Source of the DNA: CBFHND01 sp965657085
Lineage (GTDB): Bacteria > Pseudomonadota > Alphaproteobacteria > Rhodobacterales > Rhodobacteraceae
NCBI GenBank assembly: GCA_965657085.1
Contig: CBFHND010000004.1
Location: forward strand, 124,001 to 188,000
Direction: 5' to 3'
DNA: 64,000 nt
How positions within the stretch are numbered: position 1 is the stretch's first letter; every line of letters starts with the position of its first letter. The position numbers and the translations under genes are program-made. Shown in pieces: positions 8,669 to 16,843 of this stretch. Below the pieces are notes generated by a model. The model was not told the DNA's origin. It saw only the letters and a program-made list of their open reading frames with translations, and did not search any database.

Positions 8669-8693
8669 TGAGCTACTCCCCAATAGTTGGACA
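8669..8693. repeat. Terminal inverted repeat of the IS element, left end
   Basis: 25-base end beginning TGAGCTACTCCCC. It pairs with 9955-9979 with several mismatches. The outer TGAGCTAC and inner GGACA match exactly. Confidence 0.85.
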
Positions 8694-8707
8694 GATTTTG
8701 GCGTAAA

Positions 8708-9621
8708 TTAAGCTACTTTTTGCACCTGCTGATCGGGTTGTGTTGTTTCGTTTCGCTGCCAGTAGATCACAGCGGGTGGTTGGCCGCCAAGGGCGGAATG
8801 TGGGCGCTAGTGATTGTAGAAGTCGATCCACTTTCTAACGCCTGTCTTCGCCTCAGATCCGGTCTCCCAAGCATGCAAGTAGACGCATTCGTATTTCAAG
8901 GATCGCCACAGGCGTTCGACAAAGATGTTGTCGAGGAAACGGCCTTTGCCATCCATTGAGATGCGCACGTTTGAACGCCGCAATCTGTCCGTCCAAGCAA
9001 ACGACGTGAACTGGGACCCTTGATCCGTGTTCATGATCTCAGGCGGGCCGAACTTGTGCATCGCCTCATTCAGCGCCTCCACGCAGAAGCCAGCTTCCAA
9101 CGTATTTGATATCCGCCAAGCCAGCACCTTACGGGTGTGCCAGTCCATGATCGCGACCAGATATAGGAATCCCCGCCGCATTGGCAGATATGTGATGTCA
9201 GCACACCAAACTTGATTGGGCCGATCCACGCGCAGGCCACGTAGCAAGTAGGGGTAGATCTTATGCCCCTTAGCGGCCTTGCCCCCTCTCACACATGCAA
9301 GCATGTGTTGCCGGGCAATGGGATGTTGGGCTTCTGATAGATCGGCATGAGGCCCATCAAGCGCATCAGGCGTCTGATCCGTTTCTCGTTCACGAGATGA
9401 TCCCCATTGCGCAGATGCCAGGTCATCTGCCGCACACCGTAAAACGGCGTCTCCAGGAACTGCTTGTCGATCAGGCGCATCAGATCGAGGTTCATCTCGC
9501 TCTCGCCTTTCGGCTCATAATAAAATGACGACCGCGAGATCGACAGCAGCTTGCATTGATTGCCGATAGACAAGTCGGCATTGGTGGGCTTGATTATCTT
9601 GCGTCTCACTTTCCGGTCCAA
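8708..9621 (-). pseudogene. IS3-family transposase orfB, frameshift plus nonsense codon
   Basis: Catalytic subunit of the IS transposase (rve/DDE integrase fold). The N-terminal part at 9621-9289 contains DLSIGNQCKLLSISRSSFYY, the HTH_21-like region. The catalytic part from 9304 down holds the three acidic residues: WCADITYLP, NTDQGSQF and the Glu of NIFVERLWRSLKYE. Two lesions are visible. A frameshift lies near 9290-9305 around a palindrome ACACATGC-AA-GCATGTGT. An amber codon at 8809-8807 stands where the family reads FYNHQRPHSALGG. Reading through the amber codon continues in frame to TAA at 8710-8708. Confidence 0.88.
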
Positions 9622-9899
9622 GGTTTGAGCTTTCTGGCCGAAAAATCGTTGGCGACGGCCAACTCCCCGATTTTGGCATGGAGGTCTTTGACCTGCTCTT
9701 CGTCGACTTCAGGGGCTTTCCGGCTGCCTCGCTCGAACACACCCGATGCACCTTCAAGCAAAGCCCGTTTCCATTGATGGATCATTGTGGGATGCACTCC
9801 GAACCGACTGGCCAACTCGCTGACCGTCTGCTCGCCCTTCAGCGCTTCCAATGCGACCTTGGCCTTGAACTCAGGGTGATGTTGCTTCCGTTTAGACAT
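9606..9899 (-). CDS. IS3-family transposase orfA
   Basis: 97-residue DNA-binding subunit of the insertion sequence. A helix-turn-helix typical of OrfA lies in TVSELASRFGVHPTMIHQWK, followed by a coiled-coil stretch EEQVKDLHAKIGELAVANDF that would act as a leucine-zipper-like dimer region. It overlaps orfB, as expected when OrfAB is made by programmed frameshifting. The ATG is at 9899-9897 with GGAG just upstream on the minus strand. The frame is intact although orfB is not, so the protein could still bind the IS ends. Confidence 0.9.
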   Translation of the reverse strand: MSKRKQHHPEFKAKVALEALKGEQTVSELASRFGVHPTMIHQWKRALLEGASGVFERGSRKAPEVDEEQVKDLHAKIGELAVANDFSARKLKPWTGK

Positions 9900-9954
9900 C
9901 TCTGATCTCCTTCGTGTTGAAGACCAGCAGACAGCAAATCGTAGCTTACGTCAG

Positions 9955-9979
9955 TGTCCGAATTTCGGGGGGTAGCTCA
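9955..9979. repeat. Terminal inverted repeat of the IS element, right end
   Basis: Imperfect inverted copy of 8669-8693. The outermost bases read GTAGCTCA on the plus strand. It abuts the truncated integrase directly. Confidence 0.85.
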
Positions 9980-10377
9980 ATGACGGCGACACCCTTAAGC
10001 TGCGTCAAAACAAGACTAACAAAGCCCTTTCTTTGCCCTGCACGATTGCGCTCAAGGCGGCGCTGGATGGCGCGAAAGCTGATCTGGGATTCACGCCCCA
10101 TCCATCGCGCCATATCCTTACCCGCGCTGATGGCTCAAAAATGGACTACCACGCGATGGCCCGCGTCATGGTGCGTGAGCGGAAGCGCTTGGGACTCATG
10201 GCCTTTGACCGGCATGCCTTGCGCTATCGCGGAGTGATGGAGCTTGCTTGGGCCGATTGTGATGATGATCAAATTGCCAGCTACAGCGGCCACACATCCA
10301 AAGCGATGATCATTAAATATGCGGGGGAGGCACGGCAAATCATGCGGGCGCGACAGGCGGCGGCAAAGCGCAAATGA
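9980..10377 (+). pseudogene. Phage-type tyrosine recombinase, C-terminal remnant
   Basis: About 132 residues of the catalytic domain of a tyrosine integrase. The frame enters directly from the insertion sequence. Visible catalytic parts are the beta-hairpin lysine in LKLRQNKTNKALSLP, the H-x-x-R box HALRYRG, the second histidine in GHTS and the tyrosine nucleophile in IIKYAG. The N-terminal DNA-binding half and the first catalytic arginine are missing, so it cannot be active. The gene points at the 3' end of tRNA-Cys, 86 bases away, as integrases of tRNA-targeted islands commonly do. Together with the IS and the GH1 remnant it marks an old integration site. Confidence 0.85.
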
Positions 10378-10463
10378 CCCCGAACAGAACAGGCACAGAA
10401 CGTGAAACTGATACCAGAGGTGATACCCAATGAGCAGAAAAATCCATAACTCATTGATTTTTT

Positions 10464-10537
10464 TGGAGGCGAGTACCGGAATCGAACCGGTGTACACGGA
10501 TTTGCAATCCGCTGCGTCACCACTCCGCCAACTCGCC
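10464..10537 (-). tRNA. tRNA-Cys (GCA)
   Basis: 74-base minus-strand cloverleaf. The acceptor stem GGCGAGT pairs with ACTCGCC. The anticodon arm GGATT-GCA-AATCC gives anticodon GCA. The T arm contains GGTTCGATTCC, and CCA is encoded at 10466-10464. It is the likely attachment site of the lost element whose integrase remnant lies just downstream of its 3' end. I saw no duplicated tRNA 3' end elsewhere in the window, so the other boundary is outside or lost. Confidence 0.97.
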
Positions 10538-10683
10538 GTCCAGATGGTGCAAGCAGTGCGATAACGGATCATGCGGGCTGCTGCAAGAGTGGTTGCGCGC
10601 AAATTGACCTTGCTGCCCGTTGCTGCGCGCCACGGAATGTGGCACATCTGGGTCAATAGATTCTGAACGAACGAGTTTAGTCC

Positions 10684-11337
10684 ATGACAGACTTCGCAGC
10701 ACGCCGTATCATGATGGTCGATACACAGGTTCGCCCCTCTGACGTTACCAAGTTTCCCATCATCGATGCCATGCTGAGCGTCCCGCGCGAGGACTTCCTT
10801 CCTGCTGCCAAGCGCGAGGCCGCCTACATGGGAGAAAACCTGGATCTCGGGGCAGGGCGCGTGATGCTTGAGCCGCGTACGCTGGCCAAGATGCTGGACG
10901 CTTTGGATATCGCGAACGACGAGTTGGTGTTGGATGTGGGAGCGGCCTTTGGCTACTCTTCGGCCGTGATCGCGCACATGGCCGAAGCAGTCATCGCAGT
11001 TGAAGACGACGAAATGATGGCCGCCGAGGCACAGGAAGCGCTGAGCAATGCGGGCGCGGACAATGTCATGGTGCATGTCGGCCCCTTGACCGAAGGGGCG
11101 GCGCAGCACGGGCCTTATGATGTGGTGATCGTACATGGCGGCGTGGCGCATCTTCCGCAAGCCCTGAGCGACCAGATCAAGGATGGCGGGCGCATTGCCT
11201 GCCTGTTCATGGATGGCGCTTTGGGCGAGGTGCGCGTGGGCCACAAGCTGGATGGCAAGATCACGTGGCGCATGGCGTTCAATGCGGGCGCGCCTGTCTT
11301 GCAAGGCTTTGAACGGCATGACAAATTCCAGCTGTAG
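10684..11337 (+). CDS. pcm: Protein-L-isoaspartate O-methyltransferase family protein
   Basis: 217-residue SAM-dependent methyltransferase of the PCMT family, which repairs isoaspartyl residues in damaged proteins. The family N-terminus is seen as ARRIMMVDTQVRPSDV, then VPREDFLP, and the SAM-binding motif ELVLDVGAAFGYSSAVIAHM near residues 81-99. Alphaproteobacterial Pcm-like proteins commonly sit directly before tolC, as here with a 62-base gap, so a shared transcript is likely. The canonical motif I glycines read DVGAAFGYSSA, a slightly altered form of the usual GxGxG, so true repair activity is not certain. Confidence 0.85.
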   Translation: MTDFAARRIMMVDTQVRPSDVTKFPIIDAMLSVPREDFLPAAKREAAYMGENLDLGAGRVMLEPRTLAKMLDALDIANDELVLDVGAAFGYSSAVIAHMAEAVIAVEDDEMMAAEAQEALSNAGADNVMVHVGPLTEGAAQHGPYDVVIVHGGVAHLPQALSDQIKDGGRIACLFMDGALGEVRVGHKLDGKITWRMAFNAGAPVLQGFERHDKFQL

Positions 11338-11399
11338 GGTTCGACGACGGAAAAGCGTTTCGCAGCGTAAAATGACAAACCTGAAGGGGTAGCACGGGC

Positions 11400-12839
11400 A
11401 TGAAGGCACTGATGGGGTGGATGTCAAAGAGCGGCACGGCCGTTGCCTTGATTTTGGGTTTTTTGAATGTACCGGTGGCGGCTCAGGCCGAAACGCTGGC
11501 CGATGCCATGGCGGGCGCTTACGAGCACAGCGGCCTTCTGGATCAGAACCGCGCTTTGCTGCGCGCCGCAGACGAGGACGTGGCGCTTGCCGTTTCGGCG
11601 CTGAAACCCATCCTGAATTGGCAGACGGACATCACCCGCACGTTCGGGTCGGTTGGGTCTTCGGGGAATTTCTTCGGCTCGCCAACCTTTACCGAGACCA
11701 ACCTCACTGGCACCTCTGCCACGCTGAGCCTGATCGGCGAAGTGCTGCTTTACGACTTCGGGGCGGCGGAATCGCGGGTGGAGGCCTCAAAGGAGGTCGT
11801 TTTGGCAACCCGGTCTTCGTTGCTGGCGATCGAGCAAAGCATCCTTTTGCAAGCTGTGACCGCTTTCATGAGCGTCAGGCAGGCGTCGGAGTTCGTGGCT
11901 TTGCGCCAAAACAACCTGCGGCTACTGACCGAGGAATTGCGTGCTGCACGGGATCGGTTTGAAGTGGGTGAGGTTACCCGTACCGACGTGGTGCTGGCCG
12001 AGGCGCGGCTGGCGCAAGCGCGCAGTGGTCTGGCATCGTCGCAGAGGGATCTTTTGCAGGCACAGGAATTCTATCGCAACGTGGTGGGCCGCAAACCCGG
12101 TCGTCTTGTCGCGCCACCGCGCATACCGCAGGTGGAACGCAATGTCGGCACGGCCAAGGCCATTGCCGTGCGCAACCACCCCGAATTGGCTTCGGCCCAG
12201 CACGAAGTGGCGGCGTTCGAGCTGTTGATGAACGCCGCTGATCGCGACATGTATCCGACCATCACCCTGAATGGCAGGCTGTCGTTCACAGATGAATACG
12301 GGATCAAGGATTACACACGCAGCGGGTCTGTGGGGGTTCAAGCCACCGGGCCAATTTACAACGGTGGCCGTTTGTCCTCGGCCAAGCGTCAGGCAATGGC
12401 AAATCGGGATGCGTCACGCGGTAACCTGCATGTGGTGCGGCACAACGTGCAACAGGACGTGGGTGACGCGATCGCCGATCTTCTGGCCGCTCAGGCGCAG
12501 CTGGAGGCCAGCGAACGGCAAATCCGCGCCAGCCGCACCGCCTTCCGCGGTGTCCGCGAAGAGGCAAAGCTGGGCGCGCGTACCACACTCGAGGTTCTGG
12601 ATGCAGAGCAAGAACTGCTGGATGCGGAAGCCGCCCGTATTCAGGCGCAGGCCGAACAATATGTGGCCGCCTATTCGGTGTTGGAAAGCATGGGGAAACT
12701 GACCGCGCAACAGTTGGGACTGGCGGTGCAGATCTACGACCCCGCAGCCTACTACAACCTTGTCAAGGATGCGCCTGCACAGGAAACCCGGCAGGGCAAG
12801 CAATTGGACCGGGTTTTGCGGGCTTTGCAAAAAGACTGA
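11400..12839 (+). CDS. tolC: TolC-family outer-membrane efflux protein
   Basis: 479-residue outer-membrane channel for type I secretion and drug efflux. A signal peptide ends near AAQAETL, around residue 30. The family repeat is visible twice, as ALKPILNWQTDITRTFGS in the first half and ADRDMYPTITLNGRLSFT in the second. Long alpha-helical barrel segments include FEVGEVTRTDVVLAEARLAQ and the C-terminal LGARTTLEVLDAEQELLDAE. The ATG at 11400 follows AAGGGG. pcm lies upstream and the PopZ-like gene downstream. Confidence 0.93.
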   Translation: MKALMGWMSKSGTAVALILGFLNVPVAAQAETLADAMAGAYEHSGLLDQNRALLRAADEDVALAVSALKPILNWQTDITRTFGSVGSSGNFFGSPTFTETNLTGTSATLSLIGEVLLYDFGAAESRVEASKEVVLATRSSLLAIEQSILLQAVTAFMSVRQASEFVALRQNNLRLLTEELRAARDRFEVGEVTRTDVVLAEARLAQARSGLASSQRDLLQAQEFYRNVVGRKPGRLVAPPRIPQVERNVGTAKAIAVRNHPELASAQHEVAAFELLMNAADRDMYPTITLNGRLSFTDEYGIKDYTRSGSVGVQATGPIYNGGRLSSAKRQAMANRDASRGNLHVVRHNVQQDVGDAIADLLAAQAQLEASERQIRASRTAFRGVREEAKLGARTTLEVLDAEQELLDAEAARIQAQAEQYVAAYSVLESMGKLTAQQLGLAVQIYDPAAYYNLVKDAPAQETRQGKQLDRVLRALQKD

Positions 12840-12911
12840 CAATTTGTTGCATCTGTTGTGAGAATCTTTGCATCGGGGTACACTGTGCCCCGAGGTGAGA
12901 GTGGAAATAAT

Positions 12912-14156
12912 ATGTCTGATGCCGTGACCAACACCGAGGTGGAGGATGTCTTGTCGTCGATCCGACGACTGGTGTCCGAAGATAAACGCCCGACGCCCGA
13001 GGCCAAGCCAGAGCCGACAGCAGACCGTTTGGTGCTGACGCCGGCACTGCGCGTGGCCGATCCTGTGGAGGCTAAAGAGAGCGATCTGCAGGACAATGAT
13101 CCCCAGAACAATGATCCCCAGAACAATGATCCCGAGAACAGTGAAGGCGCGGCTGCGCAGGACGTGGCAGATGCGCCCATGTCTCTTGAGGCATGGAGTG
13201 ACGTTCCTGCCGATGACATCCAAGAGGCGCATTCAGACCATGCGGGCGACGATGCAGATCACGCCGAGGAATCCACCCCTGCTGAAGTTGCAGAAGATAC
13301 TCCGGATAACGCTTGGGTCGAGGATTTCGCAGCAGAGGTCGAAGCGGCGGAACAAGAAGACCAACACGCCGAACATTTGGATGAGGCGCCATCCGAAGAT
13401 CATGAGATGCTCGAACCTGAGGCTGACCCGGTTGAGGTCGCCGCGGTTGAAGAGCCTGAGCAACCGGCTGAGGTCGATGCCGAGACAGATGATCGACAAG
13501 AAGAGGTTGATCACCATGCCGCGCTGATCGACGCGCTTGTGGCCTCCGAAGAGGACCTCTCAGAGCCAGAACCGGAGATGGAAGCCGAGATCGAACCTCC
13601 AGCCGAGCGTGGCGCCGATCCGGAACCGCAAAGTTTCGCCGAGGCTTTTGAGGCGGCGGATGCTGCCGCGCGGGCTGAAGAAGAACAACAGACCCAAAAA
13701 TCCACGCCCGAAGACGATGGCGGGCAGCGCGAGACGCAGGAAAGTCTGAGCGCCAAGATTGCCGCGTTGGAAAGCGTCATTGCCCGGCGTCAGGACCAAT
13801 GGGAACCGGACGATGCAGGTGTAGATGATTACGCCGGCACCGAACCGCCCGCGATGGAATGGGAAGACGCCACGCCGCAGGATGCTGCGGCCACGGCGAA
13901 TTCCGATCCGACACCGGCTGCGGATTTCGAGGCAGAAGATCTTGACGATGATCTGTTGGATCAAGACACCCGATCCGGTCCGGAAATCTATGCCGCGGAC
14001 GAGGATGTTCTGGACGAAGAGACCCTGCGCGACATGGTGGCAGACATCGTGCGCGAAGAATTGCAAGGCGCTTTGGGCGAACGGATCACCCGCAACGTCC
14101 GTAAACTTGTGCGTCGGGAAATCCATCGGGCCTTGGCCGCGCAGGAATTGGACTGA
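12912..14156 (+). CDS. PopZ-like acidic polar-organising protein (DUF2497-like)
   Basis: 414 residues. The N-terminal VEDVLSSIRRLVSEDK closely resembles the EEILASIRRIISED helix of PopZ. The C-terminal LRDMVADIVREELQGAL and RKLVRREIHRALAAQ resemble PopZ's helical oligomerisation region. Between them lies about 330 residues very rich in Glu, Asp, Ala and Pro, certainly disordered. PopZ self-assembles at cell poles and tethers the chromosome origin. The middle here is longer and more acidic than in Caulobacter PopZ (177 residues). I start at ATG 12912 (MSDAVTNTEVEDV); a longer frame from 12858 is possible but starts with an unlikely peptide. A 3 x 15-bp repeat lies at 13095-13139. The PopZ link rests on the terminal motifs only. 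Confidence 0.6.
   Translation: MSDAVTNTEVEDVLSSIRRLVSEDKRPTPEAKPEPTADRLVLTPALRVADPVEAKESDLQDNDPQNNDPQNNDPENSEGAAAQDVADAPMSLEAWSDVPADDIQEAHSDHAGDDADHAEESTPAEVAEDTPDNAWVEDFAAEVEAAEQEDQHAEHLDEAPSEDHEMLEPEADPVEVAAVEEPEQPAEVDAETDDRQEEVDHHAALIDALVASEEDLSEPEPEMEAEIEPPAERGADPEPQSFAEAFEAADAAARAEEEQQTQKSTPEDDGGQRETQESLSAKIAALESVIARRQDQWEPDDAGVDDYAGTEPPAMEWEDATPQDAAATANSDPTPAADFEAEDLDDDLLDQDTRSGPEIYAADEDVLDEETLRDMVADIVREELQGALGERITRNVRKLVRREIHRALAAQELD
13095..13139 (+). repeat. Three 15-bp tandem repeats inside the PopZ-like gene
   Basis: Unit AATGATCCCCAGAAC, repeated three times; the third copy has CCCGAG in place of CCCCAG. It encodes repeating NDPQN/NDPEN in the acidic disordered region. Fifteen bases keep the frame, so copy number can change without disrupting the protein. 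Confidence 0.9.
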
Positions 14157-14167
14157 GCCGCTGCGGG

Positions 14168-15610
14168 TCACTCCGCCAGGGACAACATCAAATCCAGATA
14201 CATGTGACATTCGAGGTGATCGGCCAACGCATCCAGCGTGGTGTCGACTTGAGTGTCATAGGCAATGGTGCTGGACTGTCCGAACCCTTGCAGAAACCCT
14301 TGTCGGAACTGGTCGGACGCAAAAAGACCATGCAGATAACACCCTTTGATCCGTCCGCTTGCGTCGGACGCGCCGCGATCTGATCCGGAGATGTCCAGCC
14401 AGGGCCGCATCGTGTCATGCCCGGTGGTTTCCCCCATGTGGATTTCGTAGCCAGACACCGGATGGCCGCCCGCAACGCCCGCGCGCAGGGCCAGTGTCTT
14501 GACCGGGGCCAGCCGGGTTCGCACATCGAGAAGCCCAAGGCCCTTGGTCGTGCCAGCCGCGCCTTCGACGCCTTCAGGATCATCAATGCTGTGTCCCAGC
14601 ATCTGGTACCCGCCGCACAGGCCCATCACATGGCCACCCCGACGGGCGTGGGCCAGAATGTCCACATCCCAGCCTTCCCGCCTGAGATCGCCCAGATCGG
14701 CGCAAGTGGATTTGCTGCCGCACAACAGGATCAGATCGGCGTCGCCGGGCAGGGGCGTGCCGCGCGAGATCAGGCGCAGGTCAACGCCGGGTTCGGCGGC
14801 CAGCGGGTCCAGATCGTCAAAGTTGGAAATGCGGGGCAGGACTGGCACCGCGATCACGGTGCCTGCGCCGCGCCCTGCGCGTTGCGGCAGGTCCAGCACG
14901 TCTTCTGCGGGCAACAGGTGGGCCTGATCGAACCACGGCACCACGCCCAGCGATGGCCAGCCTGTGCGCGCCACGATGTCTTGCACACCGCCCTCGAACA
15001 GCGTGGGATCGCCGCGAAACTTGTTCACACCAAAGCCGCGGATCATCGCCCTGTCAAAGGCATCCAGCACCGCATGTGTGCCAACCAACTGGGCAATCAC
15101 GCCGCCCCGATCGATGTCGCCCATCACGATTACAGGAACCTCGGCCGCGCAGGCAAATCCCATGTTGGCGATGTCGCCTGTGCGCAGGTTGGTTTCGGCC
15201 GGACTGCCTGCGCCTTCGACCAGAACCAGATCGGCCTGCGCCTTCAGCCGCTCGAAGCTTTGCAGCACCGGGGCCAGCAGGTTTTGACGGGCCTGCCCGA
15301 AGTGGCGCGCGTCCTGAGTGCCGCGCACCTGTCCCTGCACGATCACCTGCGCGCCTGTTTCGCTGTGCGGTTTGAGCAGTACGGGGTTCATGTCGGTATG
15401 GGCCGCAACTCCTGCGGCGCGGGCCTGTAAAGCCTGAGCACGCCCGATCTCCCCACCTTCGGGCGTGACAGCGGCGTTGTTGGACATGTTCTGCGGCTTG
15501 AACGGGCGCACGCGCAGGCCACGGCGGGTAAATGCGCGCGCCAATCCGGCCACGATCATGGACTTGCCCACGTTGCTGCCTGTGCCCTGAATCATGATGG
15601 ACGTGCTCAT
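14168..15610 (-). CDS. cobQ: Cobyric acid synthase
   Basis: 480-residue ATP-dependent glutamine amidotransferase that amidates adenosylcobyrinic acid a,c-diamide to cobyric acid in B12 synthesis. The N-terminal dethiobiotin-synthetase-like domain begins with IMIQGTGSNVGKSMIVAGLA. DIDRGGVIAQLVGT and FNKFRGD-like GVNKFRGD follow. The C-terminal amidotransferase domain has its nucleophile in GLCGGYQMLG and GYEIHMGETTG. I start at ATG 15610; the open frame extends 22 codons upstream without a plausible start context. It converges on the PopZ-like gene with 11 bases between, and is divergent from the small membrane protein. Confidence 0.95.
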   Translation of the reverse strand: MSTSIMIQGTGSNVGKSMIVAGLARAFTRRGLRVRPFKPQNMSNNAAVTPEGGEIGRAQALQARAAGVAAHTDMNPVLLKPHSETGAQVIVQGQVRGTQDARHFGQARQNLLAPVLQSFERLKAQADLVLVEGAGSPAETNLRTGDIANMGFACAAEVPVIVMGDIDRGGVIAQLVGTHAVLDAFDRAMIRGFGVNKFRGDPTLFEGGVQDIVARTGWPSLGVVPWFDQAHLLPAEDVLDLPQRAGRGAGTVIAVPVLPRISNFDDLDPLAAEPGVDLRLISRGTPLPGDADLILLCGSKSTCADLGDLRREGWDVDILAHARRGGHVMGLCGGYQMLGHSIDDPEGVEGAAGTTKGLGLLDVRTRLAPVKTLALRAGVAGGHPVSGYEIHMGETTGHDTMRPWLDISGSDRGASDASGRIKGCYLHGLFASDQFRQGFLQGFGQSSTIAYDTQVDTTLDALADHLECHMYLDLMLSLAE

Positions 15611-15660
15611 GGTATTGGCGTGGCATCTGCGGCAAGATGGTTCAAGCGAAAGGTTGCGAA

Positions 15661-16242
15661 TTGAACACGCCTGCACATCTTCTGATCGGCGCGGCCGTCA
15701 TGGGCCGCAAAGGTGCGGTCCGGATCATTCTGGCGGCAATGCTGGGCGCGCTCTTGCCCGATCTGTCGCTTTATCTGATGGCTGGGGTGTCGCTGTTTGT
15801 GCTGAACATTCCGCCACAGATTGTCTTCGATCAGCTCTATTTTTCAGACACTTGGCAGACGGTTTTTGCCATAGACAACTCGGTGTTTGTCTGGGGCACG
15901 CTGCTTGGGCTGGCGATATGGCGGCGCAGTGACTGGGGCATCGCCCTGTGCGGTGCGGCGCTGGTGCATATCGGTCTGGATTTTCCGTTGCACCACGACG
16001 ACGGGCGCGCCCATTTCTGGCCGCTGACAGGATGGGTGTTCGAAAGCCCTGTCAGCTATTGGGACAGGAATCAGGGGGCTGGGTGGGTCGCACCGCTCGA
16101 GGCGGCGCTGGCCACGGCGGCGGCGATGATCCTGTTGCGCGCCTATCCGAGGTGGTGGATGGGACTGACCACGCTGTGCCTGCTGGGCATGGAGTTGTGG
16201 GTGGTGCGCCAGTGGCTGTTCTTCTTTACCGACAGCACATGA
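15661..16242 (+). CDS. Membrane protein, MNTPAHLLIG family, possible metal hydrolase
   Basis: 193 residues with several hydrophobic segments (AVRIILAAMLGALLPDLSLYLM, ISVFVWGTLLGLAIW-like, and AALATAAAMILL). I chose the TTG at 15661 because GAAAGG lies eight bases upstream and the product then begins MNTPAHLLIG, which resembles the start of YdjM/DUF457-type membrane hydrolases. HIGLDFPLHHDDGRAHFWPL around residue 106 carries several His and Asp residues that could bind metal. Such proteins are often found beside cobQ in this group. No reaction can be assigned. It is divergent from cobQ and ends at a strong bidirectional terminator. Confidence 0.7.
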   Translation: MNTPAHLLIGAAVMGRKGAVRIILAAMLGALLPDLSLYLMAGVSLFVLNIPPQIVFDQLYFSDTWQTVFAIDNSVFVWGTLLGLAIWRRSDWGIALCGAALVHIGLDFPLHHDDGRAHFWPLTGWVFESPVSYWDRNQGAGWVAPLEAALATAAAMILLRAYPRWWMGLTTLCLLGMELWVVRQWLFFFTDST

Positions 16243-16252
16243 CCCACAAAGA

Positions 16253-16281
16253 AAAAGCGCGCCCGTTCGAGGCGCGCTTTT
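16253..16281. terminator. Bidirectional Rho-independent terminator
   Basis: Perfect 11-bp stem AAAAGCGCGCC / GGCGCGCTTTT with a seven-base loop CGTTCGA. It has T runs on both strands and lies between the converging membrane-protein gene and the 106-residue gene. Confidence 0.9.
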
Positions 16282-16302
16282 CAATACGAAATGTCGTCAG
16301 GT

Positions 16303-16623
16303 TCAGGCGGCTTCGGCCTGCTGCGCGGCGTTGCGACGCTCGCTTTCCTCACGCGAGAGGGCGACAGAGGTGCGAACCCCCTTGCCCACGAATTCCATCA
16401 GGCCGGACACCACACGTTCGTTGGGGTCGATCCCGGCACAGCTCAGCACTTCGCGCCCATCACGGGAGCGCGCCCAGCGGGCGATTTGTTCTGGACCATT
16501 GCCGTATTTCTTGTCATCGGCGATGGCGTCATCCAGCGCAGCCAGTACGACGGCTGCGAAAAGTTTACGTGCACGACTGCCTTGTTCGTTGTTAAAGGCG
16601 GTGCCGTCAACGAAGTCTTTCAT
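16303..16623 (-). CDS. Conserved small cytoplasmic protein (DUF6280-like)
   Basis: 106 residues beginning MKDFVDGTAFNNEQGSRARK. It has no signal peptide and is helical and charged. The ATG at 16623 is preceded by a strong AAGGAAGGA on the minus strand. From memory this sequence resembles a small family conserved in Rhodobacteraceae (annotated DUF6280); I could not check this. The segment YGNGPEQIARWARSRDGREVL looks like the core. It is divergent from efp across 220 bases that hold an inverted repeat GCATGG-CAT-CCATGC at 16712-16726. Function is unknown. Confidence 0.8.
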   Translation of the reverse strand: MKDFVDGTAFNNEQGSRARKLFAAVVLAALDDAIADDKKYGNGPEQIARWARSRDGREVLSCAGIDPNERVVSGLMEFVGKGVRTSVALSREESERRNAAQQAEAA

Positions 16624-16843
16624 TCTTCGTCCTTCCTTTATTCTTGCTCTTGTGTTTTTCGGCGTGAGGCTCTTTATGACCGATCCGCACCGATTCGGAT
16701 ACCCTGTTTTTGCATGGCATCCATGCGTCTGGCGCATACCTTTCTGCAGGTGCAGCACGATATATCGCTGTATTGCGGTGGTCCACCCAGCAAGATATAG
16801 GGACGGTCAACAATTCATCAACCTTTTGCCATGGTTTAGCCAC

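Larger units (their letters stand above)
8669..9979 (-). mobile_element. IS3-family insertion sequence, decayed
   Basis: A 1311-bp element with TG...CA ends, orfA and orfB, all on the minus strand. The 25-base ends at 8669-8693 and 9955-9979 are imperfect inverted repeats. Both outer ends begin TGAGCTAC and both inner parts end in GGACA. The DDE transposase is broken by a frameshift and a nonsense codon, so the copy cannot move by itself. No 3-4 bp target duplication is visible: the left flank ends in AGAG and the right begins ATGA. That points to a rearrangement or deletion next to the element, in line with unrelated genes (GH1 remnant, integrase remnant) at its two sides. Confidence 0.9.

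Noticed and set aside
8665..9983. Target-site duplication around the IS element
   Set aside because: Flanks AGAG and ATGA do not match, so no simple insertion duplication can be claimed.
10135..11427. 430-codon minus-strand frame across tRNA-Cys and pcm
   Set aside because: It is opposite pcm and crosses the tRNA; no recognisable domain.
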